From positions 310,001-374,000 of the forward strand of contig JADJOX010000008.1 in NCBI GenBank assembly GCA_016713565.1: a stretch of DNA of 64,000 nucleotides, written 5' to 3'. Positions 37,963-46,676 of the stretch are shown one piece after another. The notes under the pieces are model-generated. The model did no database searches. It was given only the letters and a program-made list of their open reading frames with translations, and was not told where the DNA came from. This DNA is from Ignavibacteriota bacterium. GTDB lineage: Bacteria; Bacteroidota; Ignavibacteria; Ignavibacteriales; Melioribacteraceae. Made by a program: the position numbers and the translations under genes. Within the stretch, counting starts at the first letter, position 1. Every line of letters begins with the position of its first letter.

Positions 37963-38973
37963 TTGGTCAATAATTCCGAAAAAATACGAGAACAAAAATT
38001 TTCAGTTGTTATTCCTTGCCGTAATGAAGAAAGATATATAGGTAAATGTTTAGATTCTATTTTTAATCAAAATTATCCAATATCAAAAATTGAAATAATT
38101 GTTGTTGACGGAATTTCTGAGGATAATACAATAAATATTATTAAGGAATATCAAAAAAAATTCAATAACATTATTTTGTTAACAAATCAATTTAAAAAAA
38201 CTCCTCAAGGCTTAAATATTGGTATAAAAAATTCTTCCGGCGAAATAATTGTAATACTTGGCGCTCACGCTACAATTGATAAAAATTTTATTAAGTTCAA
38301 TAATGAGTTAATCCAGGAAAAAAATGTTTATGTAACTGGCGGAACACAAGAAAATTTGGGGTTAACTTTTACTCAAAACTTAATTGGAACTGCTATGGAG
38401 CTTCCGTTTGCAATGGGAAGTGCGAAGTACAGATGGAGTAATAAAGAACAATATGTTGACACTGTTGTTTACGCTGCGTATAAAAAGGAACTTTTTAATG
38501 AAATTGGATATTTTGAAGAAAATTTTACAATATCGGAAGATGCCGAATTAAATTGGAGAATTAGAAATGCCGGATACAAAATATTATATTCACCCAAAAT
38601 CAAAAGTTACTATTATCCGAGAGATTCCATAATAAGTTTTATTAAACAAATTTTTAGATATGGAATTCTTAGAGTAAATGTTGTTAAAAAACATTTTAAT
38701 TCAATTAAACTACTTCATTTAATTCCGCCAATTTTTGTTATTATTTTGATTATTACTTTTTTAACTAGCTTATTATATAAAGTTGGTTTTAATGTCTTAT
38801 TGATCGAGCTCGGAATTTATTTTTTAATAAATATTATCACGATCTTTTTGAAATTATTTCCTAATAAATTAAGTTATTTATTATTTATGCCTTTTTTAAT
38901 TTTTATTATGCACATTAGTTGGGGAACAGGTTTTATATATGGACTTATAAAATCTAAAGAAACTGTAATTTAA
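37963..38973 (+). CDS. GT2 glycosyltransferase with C-terminal membrane helices (ExoA-like)
   Basis: The 336-residue protein starts at TTG (37963) and has a GT-A fold: FSVVIPCRNEERYIGKCLDS, IIVVDGISEDN for nucleotide binding, and ILGAHATI in place of a plain D-x-D. The acceptor-side motif is SEDAELNWRIRNAGYK. Three hydrophobic segments follow near the C-terminus (about 240-330). The layout is like succinoglycan ExoA-type transferases. It probably extends the lipid-linked repeat unit at the membrane. No clear ribosome site precedes the TTG, so the start is uncertain by a few residues. Confidence 0.82.
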   Translation: MVNNSEKIREQKFSVVIPCRNEERYIGKCLDSIFNQNYPISKIEIIVVDGISEDNTINIIKEYQKKFNNIILLTNQFKKTPQGLNIGIKNSSGEIIVILGAHATIDKNFIKFNNELIQEKNVYVTGGTQENLGLTFTQNLIGTAMELPFAMGSAKYRWSNKEQYVDTVVYAAYKKELFNEIGYFEENFTISEDAELNWRIRNAGYKILYSPKIKSYYYPRDSIISFIKQIFRYGILRVNVVKKHFNSIKLLHLIPPIFVIILIITFLTSLLYKVGFNVLLIELGIYFLINIITIFLKLFPNKLSYLLFMPFLIFIMHISWGTGFIYGLIKSKETVI

Positions 38974-38988
38974 TATTTTTATTTAAAA

Positions 38989-40392
38989 TTGAATAAAAAA
39001 TTAGAAAAAATATTTGTAGTAGGAATCGATTTTTTAACGATAAATCTTACTTGGTTTGTATATTATTTTGTAAGAGTAAATTCCGGGTTATTCAGCATAT
39101 TTACTTCACCGGAATTTTTTCTTAGTATGCTGATTATTTATTTCTATTGGCTGCTAATTTTTACATTTGTAGGAATGTATAGAACCTGGTTTGCAAGCTC
39201 ACGTTTTGATGAATTAACTTCTTTATTCAAAGCTTCATTTGCAGGAATCTTTATTCTTTTTACTCTTATATTGTCTGACGATTTATTGCACAATGAACAA
39301 TCCGGAAATCGTTTTTTAATATTTTTTTATTGGGGAATGTTTCTTTTTTTCGTTGGTTTCGGAAGGTTGTTTGTACGAAGCTTGCAAAGAAAACTACTTA
39401 TCAATGGCTTTGGAAGAAGAAATACACTAATTGTCGGATTCAATTCAAAAGCTAAAGATATTCATAGAAAAATTCAAAAATACCGAGGACTCGGACTTGA
39501 CGTTGCCGGATACATTGCGGTGAATGAAAAAAATATTGGTAAAAAATTTGACGGTGTAGAAGTTTTGGATAATGTTACAAATATTGAAAAAGTTATAAAA
39601 AAAGTTAATGCTCAAGAAGTGATTTTATCTTTAGAAAAAAATGAAGATGATATACTGATATATGTTATTTCAAAATGCGAGGATGAAAAAGTTAATCTCA
39701 AAATTGTTCCGGACTTATACGAAATTATAAGCGGTCAAGCACGAACAATGCAGATTTATGGTTTTCCTTTAATAGACATCATGCCGCAGCTCATGCCGGA
39801 ATGGGAAAAAAAAGTTAAAAGATTTTTGGATATTTTTTTCTCACTAATTGGTATAATATTTTTATCGCCGATTTTATTGATTGTTTCAATTTTAATAAAA
39901 TTAGACAGTAAAGGTCCATTAATTTTTAAGCAGGAAAGAACCGGAATGAATGGAAAGGTGTTTAATGTTTATAAATTTCGATCAATGGTTAAAGATGCCG
40001 AAAGAAAATCGGGACCGGTTTGGTCTTCAAAAGATGATCCGAGAATAACAAATGTGGGAAAGTTTATTAGAAAAGTAAGAATTGATGAAATTCCTCAAAT
40101 GTTCAACGTTTTAAAAGGTGAAATGAGTTTAGTCGGGCCTAGACCGGAACGACCTTTTTTTGTTGAGAAATTAGCTAAAGAAATTCCGTTATATAAAAGA
40201 AGATTAAAAGTTCGACCTGGAATAACGGGTTGGGCACAAGTAAAACATAAGTATGATGAAAGCATTGAAGATGTTCATACAAAATTAAGATTTGACCTTT
40301 TTTATATAGAAAATATGTCATTAAGAATGGATTTTAAAATTTTATTCAGAACAATATTTGTTGTAATATTCGGCAAGGGACATTTCGAGTGA
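38989..40392 (+). CDS. Undecaprenyl-phosphate sugar phosphotransferase (WbaP/WcaJ type)
   Basis: This polyisoprenyl-phosphate hexose-1-phosphate transferase starts repeat-unit synthesis. The 467-residue protein has four N-terminal membrane helices, a Rossmann-like domain (NTLIVGFNSKAKDIH, about 145-245), then the catalytic module. That module has a membrane helix after KVKRFLDIFFS, FKQERTGMNGKVFNVYKFRSM, the catalytic aspartate-glutamate in IDEIPQMFNVL, and SLVGPRPERP, all intact. The start is TTG. The specific hexose cannot be read from sequence. The next gene overlaps by four bases. Confidence 0.92.
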   Translation: MNKKLEKIFVVGIDFLTINLTWFVYYFVRVNSGLFSIFTSPEFFLSMLIIYFYWLLIFTFVGMYRTWFASSRFDELTSLFKASFAGIFILFTLILSDDLLHNEQSGNRFLIFFYWGMFLFFVGFGRLFVRSLQRKLLINGFGRRNTLIVGFNSKAKDIHRKIQKYRGLGLDVAGYIAVNEKNIGKKFDGVEVLDNVTNIEKVIKKVNAQEVILSLEKNEDDILIYVISKCEDEKVNLKIVPDLYEIISGQARTMQIYGFPLIDIMPQLMPEWEKKVKRFLDIFFSLIGIIFLSPILLIVSILIKLDSKGPLIFKQERTGMNGKVFNVYKFRSMVKDAERKSGPVWSSKDDPRITNVGKFIRKVRIDEIPQMFNVLKGEMSLVGPRPERPFFVEKLAKEIPLYKRRLKVRPGITGWAQVKHKYDESIEDVHTKLRFDLFYIENMSLRMDFKILFRTIFVVIFGKGHFE

Positions 40393-41105
40393 AATCAATT
40401 GTTATTATACCAACATTTAATGAGTTGAACAATATTAAGAAATTAGTACCTGAGCTTTTAACTCTTTATGAGAATTTAGATATTCTCGTTGTCGATGATA
40501 ACTCGCCCGACGGAACGGGAAGTTTTATAGATAATTTAAGCAAAGACAACTCTAGAGTTAAATTAATTTCACGGGTTAAAAAGCAAGGACTTGGAACAGC
40601 ATATGTCGCCGGTTACAAATATATGCTTAAAAATGGTTATGATATTGCGTTTCAAATGGACGCTGATTTTTCTCATGATCCAAAAGAAATTTCTAATTTT
40701 TTAAAGTATGTTGATGAATATGATCTTATAATTGGAAGCAGATACATTCAAGGAGTTAATGTTATAAACTGGCCAATGAAAAGACTGTTGCTGAGTTATT
40801 TTGCAAATTATTATACTAAAGTTATTACTGGATTACCGCTTAAAGACAGCACCGGCGGCTTTAAATGTTTTAAACGAAAAGTTTTAGAAACAATAAATCT
40901 TGATGAGATCAAATCAAACGGCTACGCATTTCAGATCGAAATGAATTACAAAGCATGGATAAAAGGATTTAAATTGAAAGAAGTCTCTATAATTTTTATG
41001 GATAGAGTTGCTGGTACTTCAAAAATGTCGAAAAAAATTGTTAAAGAAGCAATCTTCAGAGTTTGGAAATTACGATTTAGACACATGCTTGGAATTTTGA
41101 AATAA
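40389..41105 (+). CDS. Polyprenol-phosphate mannosyltransferase-like GT2 (DPM1 type)
   Basis: The 238-residue protein is a GT-A transferase of the dolichol-phosphate mannose synthase type: IVIIPTFNELNNIKKLV at the start, VVDDNSPDGTG near residue 36, QMDADFSHDP near 93 with D-x-D, GSRYIQG near 117, and STGGFKCF near 157. It lacks C-terminal membrane helices. It could supply a polyprenol-phosphate sugar for late modification. The start is GTG, overlapping the previous gene's end. Confidence 0.9.
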   Translation: MKSIVIIPTFNELNNIKKLVPELLTLYENLDILVVDDNSPDGTGSFIDNLSKDNSRVKLISRVKKQGLGTAYVAGYKYMLKNGYDIAFQMDADFSHDPKEISNFLKYVDEYDLIIGSRYIQGVNVINWPMKRLLLSYFANYYTKVITGLPLKDSTGGFKCFKRKVLETINLDEIKSNGYAFQIEMNYKAWIKGFKLKEVSIIFMDRVAGTSKMSKKIVKEAIFRVWKLRFRHMLGILK

Positions 41106-41108
41106 TAA

Positions 41109-43100
41109 ATGATTGATCTATCAATAATAATCGTTAATTATAACGTAAAGGAATATTTATTGAATTTGCTTGATTCTATAAAACAAGCTTCAAAGAATAT
41201 TTCTACTGAAATAATTGTTGTTGATAATAATTCCGATGACGGCAGCATTCCCGCAATAAATGAAAAATATCCGGAAGTTCGTACTATTCAAAACAACGTA
41301 AATGTTGGTTTTGGAGCAGCAAATAATCAAGCATTGGAAATTTCTTCCGGTAAATTTATTTTACTTTTAAATCCTGATACTATAGTAAGAGAAAATACAT
41401 TTTCTGAAATGATAAATTTTCTTGAACAAAATCCAAAAGTTGGAATTGCAGGTTGTAAAGTCTTAAATCCCGATGGCACTCTTCAATTAGCCTGTAGAAG
41501 AAGTTTTCCAAAACCCTGGGTTTCCTTTACAAAAGTTACCGGTTTGAGCAAAATTTTTCCGAATAGTAAATTGTTCGCAAAATATAATTTGACATATCTT
41601 GACGAAAATAAATCATATGAAGTCGACGCAATTTCCGGTTCGTTTATGATGATGACCAGAGAAGCGTATAATAAAGTTGGCGGATTTGATACCGATTTTT
41701 TTATGTACGGCGAAGATTTAGATTTGTGTTATAGAATTCAAAAAGCTGGTTTAAAAGTATTTTATGTGCACAAAACGGAAATTATTCATTACAAAGGAGA
41801 AAGTACAAAACGAAGTAAAATTGACGAGACGAAAATCTTTTATAATGCGATGCATCTTTTTGTAAGTAAACATTTTTCTTCTTCATTTATCGTAGAAATC
41901 ATTCTACAATTTGCAATAATATTGCGTAAAGCTTTTGCTTTTGCAAATAAAAATAAACTCGTCATTATTTCCGTAACTTTTGATTTTATAATTTACATTT
42001 TTCTAATTTATTTCTCAGAACAAATTCATTCAAATGAAAAATGGCCCGGTTTTCCAGACATATTCAAACCTTGGGTCTACATAATTCCAGCGGTTATTCA
42101 AATTTTAATTTCTACTTTGAGCGGAGTTTATAAAAGAAATTCCTTTTCTGTGTTGAAAAATTTTATTGCTTTGTTCATTGGAATGGTTGCAATTACATCA
42201 TTGACTTTTTTCTTTAAACAATTTGCTTTCAGTAGAGTTGTAGTTTTGTTAACATACGTATTTGCCGTTATTGCGTTTTCGTTGTGGCGAATAATTTACA
42301 AATTAATTTGGCTCAATAAATCATCGAGTAACGATTTGCCTTTAAGAACCGTTCTTGTTGGAATTGACGGAACAGCATTAAATTTTTTAAATAAACTTCG
42401 ATCTAATTTAACTATTCAATATAAATTAGTCGGATTAATTGGATTGAATATCAAAGATATTGATAAGCAAATAGAGAATTTAAAAGTGATTGGTTCACTG
42501 GAAAATTTAACTAAAGTAATTCGTGAACATCAAATTAGCAATGTTATTTTTTCAACAGAAAGCATTGGCTTCGATAAAATTTTTTCAACAGTTTCACAGT
42601 GCCAAGGTGAAAACGTTAATTTTTTAATGTCCGGAAGCGAACTTGATTTTATGGTAGGTAAATCGACCATAACTCATGTTGAAAATGTTCCGCTGTTAAA
42701 AGTTGAATATAATATTTCTATGTTTATTCATAAATTTATTAAAAGAATTTTTGATATAATTCTTTCCTTAATTTTAATGTTTTTGATTTATCCGTTTGTA
42801 TGGCTGTTTTCAAAAATTGGTTTGAAAAGAACATTTTTAATTAATTCACTTTTACAAATTCCTGAAGTTTTTATTGGAAGAAAAAGTTTTGTCGGTCCGC
42901 AAAATGAGGAATTTTATCAGGATTTATATTTGGGAAAAAAGGGAATTACAGGACTTTGGTTTACTGAAAATATAAATGAAAACGACGTAGAAGAAAAAAT
43001 CAGAATAAATTTATTTTATGCAAAAAATCAAAATATATGGTTAGATTTAGAAATATTAGGTAAATCTATTTCTAAAATATTTGAAAACATGGAGAAATAA
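41109..43100 (+). CDS. Fusion: GT2 glycosyltransferase + degenerate phosphoglycosyltransferase
   Basis: The 663-residue protein joins two modules. Residues 1 to about 250 are a rhamnosyltransferase-like GT2 domain (SIIIVNYNVKEYLLNLLDS, VVDNNSDDGS, LLNPDT, FFMYGEDLDLCYR). The rest looks like a WbaP-type protein: four membrane helices (about 280-400), a Rossmann-like domain from about 415, and a fifth helix after FIKRIFDII. The catalytic core is then missing. The sequence jumps to GRKSFVGPQNEE and GITGLW, and no K-F-R-S-M or D-E pair is seen. It probably keeps GT2 activity while the second half serves as scaffold or regulator. Confidence 0.85.
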   Translation: MIDLSIIIVNYNVKEYLLNLLDSIKQASKNISTEIIVVDNNSDDGSIPAINEKYPEVRTIQNNVNVGFGAANNQALEISSGKFILLLNPDTIVRENTFSEMINFLEQNPKVGIAGCKVLNPDGTLQLACRRSFPKPWVSFTKVTGLSKIFPNSKLFAKYNLTYLDENKSYEVDAISGSFMMMTREAYNKVGGFDTDFFMYGEDLDLCYRIQKAGLKVFYVHKTEIIHYKGESTKRSKIDETKIFYNAMHLFVSKHFSSSFIVEIILQFAIILRKAFAFANKNKLVIISVTFDFIIYIFLIYFSEQIHSNEKWPGFPDIFKPWVYIIPAVIQILISTLSGVYKRNSFSVLKNFIALFIGMVAITSLTFFFKQFAFSRVVVLLTYVFAVIAFSLWRIIYKLIWLNKSSSNDLPLRTVLVGIDGTALNFLNKLRSNLTIQYKLVGLIGLNIKDIDKQIENLKVIGSLENLTKVIREHQISNVIFSTESIGFDKIFSTVSQCQGENVNFLMSGSELDFMVGKSTITHVENVPLLKVEYNISMFIHKFIKRIFDIILSLILMFLIYPFVWLFSKIGLKRTFLINSLLQIPEVFIGRKSFVGPQNEEFYQDLYLGKKGITGLWFTENINENDVEEKIRINLFYAKNQNIWLDLEILGKSISKIFENMEK

Positions 43101-44050
43101 TGGCAAAAAATATATTGGAATTTGAAAAACCAATCTTTGAGCTTGAAAAGAAAATTGAGGAAATGAAAAAACTTGAGGACAATCTTGATATAACCGCGGA
43201 AATTTCAAATTTGGAAAGTAAGGTAAATCTACTTAAAAAAAATATATATGAAAATTTAACTCGATGGCAGAGAGTGCAGCTTGCCCGGCATTCGGAAAGA
43301 CCTTATACTCTTGATTATATTTTCTTAATGACTGAGAATTTTATTGAACTTCACGGTGACAGACATTTTAAAGACGATAAAGCAATAGTCGGCGGATTTG
43401 CGACTATTGATGGTCAAAAAGTAATGTTAATCGGACATCAAAAAGGAAGAGATACAAAATCAAATTTGGAAAGAAATTTTGGAATGCCCAATCCGGAAGG
43501 ATATAGAAAAGCTTTACGATTGATGAAACTTGCCGAGAAATTTAATATTCCAATTGTTACTTTATTGGATACTCCGGGCGCATACCCGGGAATTGAAGCC
43601 GAAGAAAGAGGTCAAGCCGAAGCAATTGCAAAAAATCTATTTGAAATGAGCCGTTTGAAAGTTCCGGTAATTGTTGTTATTATTGGTGAAGGCGCTAGCG
43701 GCGGCGCGTTGGGAATGGGCGTTGGCGACAGAATTTTAATGCTAGAAAATACTTGGTATTCTGTAATAAGTCCCGAATCTTGTTCCAGTATTTTATGGAG
43801 AAGCTGGGAATTTAAAGAACAAGCTGCAGAAGCTTTAAAATTAACCGCACCGGATTTACTTGAATTAAATATTATCGATAGAATAGTTCCTGAACCACTT
43901 GGCGGAGCCCACAGAGATCACAAAGTAATAGCTGATACATTAAAACAAATTTTAATTGAAGAAATTTCGCTGTTAAAGAAAATTAAACCGGAAAAATTAA
44001 TTTCAAATAGAATTGAGAAATTCGGTAAAATGGGAGTGTACCAAGAATAA
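43100..44050 (+). CDS. accA: Acetyl-CoA carboxylase carboxyltransferase subunit alpha
   Basis: AccA forms, with AccD, the carboxyltransferase that makes malonyl-CoA for fatty acid synthesis. The 316-residue protein has the coiled N-terminal helix, RHSERPYTLDYI near residue 63, GDRHFKDDKAIVGG, TPGAYPGIEAEERGQ near 160, and GEGASGGALGMGVGDR near 196, all standard. It starts on the last base of the fusion gene and is followed by a YbgC-like gene two bases later. Its place inside a polysaccharide locus is unusual. Confidence 0.96.
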   Translation: MAKNILEFEKPIFELEKKIEEMKKLEDNLDITAEISNLESKVNLLKKNIYENLTRWQRVQLARHSERPYTLDYIFLMTENFIELHGDRHFKDDKAIVGGFATIDGQKVMLIGHQKGRDTKSNLERNFGMPNPEGYRKALRLMKLAEKFNIPIVTLLDTPGAYPGIEAEERGQAEAIAKNLFEMSRLKVPVIVVIIGEGASGGALGMGVGDRILMLENTWYSVISPESCSSILWRSWEFKEQAAEALKLTAPDLLELNIIDRIVPEPLGGAHRDHKVIADTLKQILIEEISLLKKIKPEKLISNRIEKFGKMGVYQE

Positions 44051-44052
44051 TT

Positions 44053-44464
44053 ATGCTCTCTCATACAACTTCAATTAGAGTAAGATATGCTGATACAGAC
44101 AAAATGCAGTTTGTGTATAATGGTAAATATTTAGAGTATTTTGAAGTGGGTAGAACTGAATTGTTGCGAAGCTGCGGATTAGCATATAGTGAATTGGAAA
44201 AAATTGGTTATCAACTGCCTCTAATTGAAGCCGGATTAAAATATAAAATGCCCGCATATTATGATGATGTTTTACTTAATTACGGCAAAAATTTCTGAAT
44301 TATATTCCGCAAAAGTACACATAGAATATTCTATTAAAAGAGAAAACTCCGAAGAAATATTAGTAACAGGATTTACAACTCACATGTTTATTAGGGAAGA
44401 AACAAAAAGACCGACCAAACCACCTGAAATTTATATAAACGCTCTCAAAAAATATTTTGTGTAA
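44053..44464 (+). CDS. YbgC-like acyl-CoA thioesterase, one apparent frameshift
   Basis: This is a hot-dog-fold thioesterase of the YbgC/4-hydroxybenzoyl-CoA type. The first frame has the family motif VRYADTDKMQFVYNGKYLEYFEVGR (aspartate near residue 15) and YKMPAYYDDV, then stops at 44298. Removing one T in the stretch 44270-44277 gives YDDVLLITAKISELYSAKV, which aligns without gaps to the family, and an open frame to 44464 for 136 residues. It is one of only two cases in the window where the apparent error is an insertion. Confidence 0.85.
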
Positions 44465-44487
44465 ATTTTGCAAAATGAAGAATTCCG

Positions 44488-45960
44488 ATGTTAGATAAAA
44501 TTAAAGAATTAACAAAAGACACGGCACTTTACGGAATAAGCACAATTGTTGGAAGATTTTTAGGATTTATTTTGGTTCCGTTTTATACCAATGTATTTTC
44601 TCCAACAGATTTTGGTATTCAATCATATATTTATGCTTTTTTAGCATTTGCAAATATTGTTTACATCTACGGTATGGATGCCGCGTTTATGAAATACGCT
44701 ACTGTTGAAGAAAGCGATAAAAGAAAAGTTTATTCTACCGGTTATATTTTTGTTACAGTTACAACTTTACTATTTTCTATTTTTCTAGTACTAATTCATC
44801 AATGGCTTGCTGATAAAGCAGATTTATCGGATTATTCTTATATTTTATTATATGTAATTGGAATACTGTTTCTTGATACTGCCACGTTAATTCCATTTTC
44901 AAATCTTCGTTTAGAGAGAAAAGCTTTCAAATTTGCCTTAATAAAAATCATTAATATTTTGATAAATGTCGGCTTAAATTTTATTCTTATTCTAAAATAT
45001 AAATTTGGAATTGAAGCAATTTTCATAAGCAATTTAGCCGCTTCAATTTTTTCTTTCGTCACACTAATTCCGGATATTTACAGAAATTTGGAATTTACGA
45101 TTAATAAATTTTATCTTAAGAAAATGCTGTTTTTCGGATTGACATATTTGCCCGCAAGCGTTGCCGCAATGATTGTCCAAGTTATTGATGTGCCAATTGT
45201 TCGTGCTCTTACAAACGAAGCAACATTAGGAATTTACCGGGCAAATTATAAACTCGGAATTTTTATGATGCTTTTCGTTTCCATGTTTCAATATGCTTGG
45301 CAGCCGTTTTTCCTAACAAATGCAAAGGAAGAAAACGCCAAAAAAATATTTTCAAAAGTACTCAGTCTATTTTTAATTTTTTCAAGTTTTATGTGGATAA
45401 TACTTTCCCTTTTTATTGATAATATTGCAAGTCTTCAATTTTATCACGGCAGAAGTATGATTGGCAAAGAGTATTTAACCGGAATTTATATAGTTCCAAT
45501 TATTCTTCTTTCATATATTTTTCATGGTCTTTATATAAATTTTATTGCCGGAATTTACTTGGAAGAGAAAACAAAATATCTTCCGGCTATTACCGGAATT
45601 GGCGCGTTAATAAATATTGTCAGCAACTTTATATTAGTACCTGTTATTGGAATTTTCGGCGGCGCGATTTCAACATTATTTAGTTACATTTTTATGTCTA
45701 TCGGAATTTTTATAGTATCGCAGAAATTTTATAAAATTGATTATGAATATTCTGTGATAATAAAAATTATGACAATAATATTTTTGGTTTGCGGCGTTTT
45801 CTATTATTATGTGTTTACTACAGGAATTACGTTTTCAATAAAAATTATTCTATTACTTTTTTATTTCAGCGCTTTTGCAATATTAAAAATTGTAAAGAAA
45901 AAAGATATAAGTTCAACTTTGAATTTAATATTCAAAAAGAAAAATAATCCGGCTGTATAG
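44488..45960 (+). CDS. MOP-superfamily polysaccharide flippase (second Wzx-like)
   Basis: The 490-residue membrane protein has about 12-14 helices. It starts KELTKDTALYGISTIVGRFLGFILVPFYTNV, the usual N-terminus of oligosaccharide flippases, and contains NFILVPVIGIFGGAISTLFSYI near residue 380. It ends the plus-strand polysaccharide genes. The window therefore has two flippases of the same superfamily, this one intact and in DNA of more ordinary composition. It starts 24 bases after the thioesterase gene. Confidence 0.88.
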   Translation: MLDKIKELTKDTALYGISTIVGRFLGFILVPFYTNVFSPTDFGIQSYIYAFLAFANIVYIYGMDAAFMKYATVEESDKRKVYSTGYIFVTVTTLLFSIFLVLIHQWLADKADLSDYSYILLYVIGILFLDTATLIPFSNLRLERKAFKFALIKIINILINVGLNFILILKYKFGIEAIFISNLAASIFSFVTLIPDIYRNLEFTINKFYLKKMLFFGLTYLPASVAAMIVQVIDVPIVRALTNEATLGIYRANYKLGIFMMLFVSMFQYAWQPFFLTNAKEENAKKIFSKVLSLFLIFSSFMWIILSLFIDNIASLQFYHGRSMIGKEYLTGIYIVPIILLSYIFHGLYINFIAGIYLEEKTKYLPAITGIGALINIVSNFILVPVIGIFGGAISTLFSYIFMSIGIFIVSQKFYKIDYEYSVIIKIMTIIFLVCGVFYYYVFTTGITFSIKIILLLFYFSAFAILKIVKKKDISSTLNLIFKKKNNPAV

Positions 45961-46028
45961 ATTTTTACATTCTCTAAAGGTAATGTTGTATATTTTTGGA
46001 TTATCTTACCTATTTTTGAACTGAAAAA

Positions 46029-46056
46029 TTGACTCAACTTTTTTCCTTAATATATG
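46029..46056 (+). promoter_or_regulatory. Candidate promoter for dut-dnaE
   Basis: TTGACT at 46029-46034 is followed after 16 bases by TATATG at 46051-46056, in the 246-base gap before dut. The implied 5' leader is about 145 bases long and shows no clear structure. Motif match only. Confidence 0.35.
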
Positions 46057-46206
46057 TCTAAATAAAAAAAATTTAATCCATATTTTTTTACATAGATATT
46101 CAATTATTACTTAACAGTAAATAACTTTTTTAAACTGCAAGTTTTTCCTTTACATATTTTTTTATAAATTCATTTTGTAAATCTTCCAAAATAAATCCTA
46201 ATCCTT

Positions 46207-46662
46207 ATGAAAAAAATCGATTTAAATATTAAACGAATTTCAAAAACATTTGAAGATATTTCTCTTCCTGCTTATTCAACCGAGGGAAGTTCAGGCATGG
46301 ATATAAGAGCGGCAGTTGAAAGCGAAATAATTCTTAAAGCCGGAAAAATTGTTTTAGTCCCGACGAATTTATCTGTTGAAATTCCAATCGGGTATGAAAT
46401 TCAAGTTAGACCGAGAAGCGGATTAGCCGCAAAAAACGGAATCGGTGTTTTAAATTCACCGGGAACAATAGATTCTGATTACCGAGGCGAATTAAAAATA
46501 ATTTTGTTTAACTTTGGCGAAGAAGATTTTATTATTAAACGAGGCGATAGAATTGCTCAATTAGTTTTAGCGCAAGTAATTTTAGCAAATATTAATCAAG
46601 TTGAAGATTTAAATTCATCTCAAAGGGGAGAAGGTGGATTTGGTCACACCGGAAAATCTTAG
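46207..46662 (+). CDS. dut: Deoxyuridine 5'-triphosphate nucleotidohydrolase (dUTPase)
   Basis: Dut hydrolyses dUTP to dUMP and pyrophosphate, keeping uracil out of DNA. The 151-residue protein has all five conserved motifs of the trimeric family: GSSGMDIRA near residue 28, PRSGLAAKNG near 72, GTIDSDYRGELK near 88, GDRIAQLV near 116 and RGEGGFGHTG near 140. The dnaE start lies 14 bases after its stop. Confidence 0.96.
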   Translation: MKKIDLNIKRISKTFEDISLPAYSTEGSSGMDIRAAVESEIILKAGKIVLVPTNLSVEIPIGYEIQVRPRSGLAAKNGIGVLNSPGTIDSDYRGELKIILFNFGEEDFIIKRGDRIAQLVLAQVILANINQVEDLNSSQRGEGGFGHTGKS

Positions 46663-46676
46663 GATGAAAAATAATT

